From Bacteroidota bacterium (GTDB lineage: Bacteria > Bacteroidota > Bacteroidia > B-17B0 > B-17BO): a DNA stretch of 8,775 bases. The notes beneath the pieces were generated by a model. That model was given only the letters and a program-made list of their open reading frames with translations, was not told the DNA's origin and made no database searches. Shown in pieces: positions 7,272-8,775 of this stretch. The position numbers were made by a program, and so were the translations under genes. The stretch is from contig JANXRU010000242.1 of NCBI GenBank assembly GCA_025356715.1, positions 1 through 8,775 of the forward strand, written 5' to 3'. Within the stretch, counting starts at the first letter, position 1. Every line of letters begins with the position of its first letter.

Positions 7272-7279
7272 TAAATTTA
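7272..7279 (+). promoter_or_regulatory. Weak candidate -7 box ahead of the putative lipoprotein gene
   Basis: TAAATTTA matches five of six fixed positions of TAnnTTTG and lies in the 7216-7309 spacer. No -33 partner is evident. I see no convincing terminator between the kinase stop and this point, so read-through from the kinase gene is the alternative. Confidence 0.22.
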
Positions 7280-7372
7280 GTGCAAGTAAAAGCAAGCATT
7301 TATTAATTGATGAGGGATACGAGAATTCTAAAAAAGGACATAATTTATAAGCAAATGATTTTACAATTAATT

Positions 7373-8167
7373 ATGACAACTACGTTGAAAAACATGAATT
7401 TATTTTTAGCAGTATTTACTGTACTATCTTTTATTAAATGTTCAAATGCTCCAAAGGATACTTCAATTACAAAGAAGAATGATAATCAAATTAACAATCC
7501 AGAACTATCCGTAAATGTAAGCTTTTATGAAGCGGTTGACTATCATGCTGCAAAAGAAATTTTATTTGATATTGATGCTGAAAATGAAGAAGAAATAAAG
7601 TATGACTATTTAGCAAATGATTCTGTTAAAGCTTCATGGGAAATAAAACAACATCCTCTAACGAGTAAATTACTTATTAGTGAGTATCCAGGAATTGCTG
7701 GCACTGGAACTCATCAATCGACTAGTGTATTTATTGCGGTCGTTTTAGTAAATGATACTAATACTATTAATGAATATTTTCCATCAAAAAAACACAAGAA
7801 TGTTAAACCTTTTTGGATAGTAACAGATGGCAGTGCAACCCTTGCGTTAATTAAAAATAAATCAAAAACCTTTTCAAAAGGCGCGTTGAACTCGCTAGAA
7901 TATAAAGATTTTAGTCTATACGGTTTCACGCAACTAGTTGCAGTTAATAACCCAACAACCACAAAAGGTTTAAAATCATATTTCGGCACAAAATCACCAT
8001 TAATAACAAAAATTAAATTCAACGAGCAGTACGAATTTTTTCTTGAAACTAGTTCTAAAATTTATGATTTCAACAAATCTTTTGGTTTCGGAAAAATTGA
8101 CACAAAGGCGTTAAATGCACTTAATAGAGAGTATAGTTCTTTTGTAAAACCCTATCAACAATTTTAA
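7373..8167 (+). CDS. Putative lipoprotein of unknown function
   Basis: I do not recognise this protein. The reading frame is open from a TTG at 7307 and ATG at 7310, but I prefer the ATG at 7373 (264 residues). It places a typical export signal at the N-terminus: MTTTLKN, then NLFLAVFTVLSFI, then Lys-Cys-Ser-Asn. The ATG at 7394 would also serve. Cys23 (codon 7439-7441) would be the lipidated residue, but Lys just before it is unusual for a lipobox, so a plain signal peptide or anchor is possible. The mature part begins with a polar linker (SNAPKDTSITKKND). It then appears mostly beta-strand rich, with segments such as ELSVNVSFYEAVDYHAAKEI, PFWIVTDGSATLALIKN and LYGFTQLVAVNNPTTTKGL, and ends in a helical tail. 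No catalytic motif is visible. It follows the kinase gene on the same strand after 157 bases (94 from the earlier ATG) and might be cotranscribed, which would fit an envelope partner, but that is guesswork. Confidence 0.75.
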   Translation: MTTTLKNMNLFLAVFTVLSFIKCSNAPKDTSITKKNDNQINNPELSVNVSFYEAVDYHAAKEILFDIDAENEEEIKYDYLANDSVKASWEIKQHPLTSKLLISEYPGIAGTGTHQSTSVFIAVVLVNDTNTINEYFPSKKHKNVKPFWIVTDGSATLALIKNKSKTFSKGALNSLEYKDFSLYGFTQLVAVNNPTTTKGLKSYFGTKSPLITKIKFNEQYEFFLETSSKIYDFNKSFGFGKIDTKALNALNREYSSFVKPYQQF

Positions 8168-8219
8168 TATTGCCTGCCTATACATAACCTACTGGTAATA
8201 CGGGTTGACATCAAAGCAT

Positions 8220-8244
8220 TTGCAAAGTCGAGGTTGCTTCGCAA
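8220..8244 (+). terminator. Possible intrinsic terminator after the putative lipoprotein gene
   Basis: TTGCAAAG (8220-8227) pairs with CTTCGCAA (8237-8244) in a stem with one A/C mismatch around a 9-base loop. On the plus strand it is followed by TAGTTATTTTCATTT, which is T-rich but interrupted. It lies in the 110-base convergent spacer between stops at 8167 and 8278, where a terminator is expected. The stem is short, so confidence is limited. Confidence 0.35.
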
Positions 8245-8277
8245 TAGTTATTTTCATTTATCTTTAAATTATTGTTT

Positions 8278-8775
8278 TTACAACATATAATCATTTGAGA
8301 AAAACTTTGATTTGCGTTCCTCTAAAATTTCTGCCATCATTTTTTTATTTAATTCCACATCTTTAATGGCAACCATGGTTCGTATTGAAAATACGCGTAA
8401 GGCGTCAAATACGCTCAACGTGCCTTCTGCTGAGTCTTTTCGTCCATTAAACGGGAACACATCGGGGCTACGTTGACATTGACAATTGATATTTACACGA
8501 CACACTTGGTTTACAAGTGGATCAATCAGTTCTGCTAATTGAGTAGAGTCTGTTCCAAAAATACTAACCTGTTGTCCAAAATTTGAGTCAACTATATATT
8601 GTATAGGTTCAGAAATATTTTTGAAAGAAAGAATCGGTACAACGGGACCGAATTGTTCTTCATGATACACCCGCATTTTTGAATTTACGGGATAGAGTAT
8701 TGCAGGATAAACAAAGGATTCGCAGGCTTCGCCACCATTTTCATTAATAATAGTAGCACCCTGTTTTATGGCATC
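8278..8775 (-). CDS. gapN: Aldehyde dehydrogenase C-terminal fragment, probably NADP-dependent non-phosphorylating GAPDH
   Basis: This is the last 165 residues of a minus-strand gene that continues past the right edge; the frame is open from base 8775 to the TAA at 8280-8278. The fragment carries the ALDH superfamily motif EEQFGPVVP (about residues 39-47, with the conserved Glu of the cofactor site). Later, VNINCQCQR and SPDVFPFNGRKDS (about 94-115) match the GapN/NP-GAPDH pattern 'VNIN...RGPDxFPFxGxKxSG', except that Ser replaces the usual Gly before Pro-Asp and Ala follows Asp-Ser. GapN oxidises glyceraldehyde-3-phosphate directly to 3-phosphoglycerate, making NADPH and skipping ATP formation. 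The C-terminus runs on past the family core with a charged helix-like tail (ELNKKMMAEILEERKSKFF). The catalytic Cys and NADP-binding part are outside the window, so GapN is the best reading but another ALDH is possible. It is convergent with the putative lipoprotein gene. Confidence 0.8.
   Translation of the reverse strand, partial: DAIKQGATIINENGGEACESFVYPAILYPVNSKMRVYHEEQFGPVVPILSFKNISEPIQYIVDSNFGQQVSIFGTDSTQLAELIDPLVNQVCRVNINCQCQRSPDVFPFNGRKDSAEGTLSVFDALRVFSIRTMVAIKDVELNKKMMAEILEERKSKFFSNDYML

Noticed and set aside
7714..8022. Minus-strand open frame opposite the putative lipoprotein gene
   Set aside because: The plus-strand gene has a signal sequence and spans the whole region; the antisense frame has no supporting signals.

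Overview
The window looks like a piece of a low-GC Bacteroidota chromosome, most likely Flavobacteriia or a close relative. By eye, roughly a third of bases are G or C. Three things support this. Promoter-like TAnnTTTG boxes replace sigma70 elements. Most start codons lack a Shine-Dalgarno sequence and sit in A/T-rich leaders. The gene content also fits: the N-terminus of a type IX-style secreted protein, a very large multi-sensor histidine kinase, and a TMTC-like membrane glycosyltransferase with TPRs. This assignment is inference from sequence style, not from a marker gene.

Layout from left to right. Bases 1-227 (minus) hold the N-terminus of a secreted protein that runs off the left edge. 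Bases 228-450 are intergenic and carry a strong intrinsic terminator (386-434). It ends a small monocistronic minus-strand gene (451-648, 65 residues, unknown function) that has its own promoter box and, unlike every other gene here, a textbook Shine-Dalgarno sequence. A second strong terminator (750-784) ends the next minus-strand gene, 843-3461, an 872-residue multi-pass membrane protein of the TMTC-like (GT-C fold, probable protein O-mannosyltransferase) type with C-terminal TPRs. An unusual Cys-bracketed, Asp/Asn-rich insertion sits in its first external loop. A 97-base divergent spacer (3462-3558) separates it from 3559-7215 (plus), a 1218-residue histidine kinase with about 12 membrane segments, three predicted extracytoplasmic domains and an NtrY-like kinase core. 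A putative lipoprotein of unknown function follows (7373-8167, plus). The window closes with a convergent gene, 8278-8775 (minus), the C-terminal third of an aldehyde dehydrogenase that most resembles non-phosphorylating NADP-dependent glyceraldehyde-3-phosphate dehydrogenase (GapN).

The genes do not form one obvious pathway. The kinase has no response regulator beside it in the window, so its partner must be elsewhere. The kinase and lipoprotein could share a transcript, since no terminator is visible between them. The glycosyltransferase and kinase are divergent and might share control from the spacer. The strongest leads are the small SD-led gene in a genome where SD use appears absent, and the calcium-loop-like insertion in the bacterial TMTC homologue. 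No tRNA, rRNA, insertion sequence, CRISPR array or integration site is visible.
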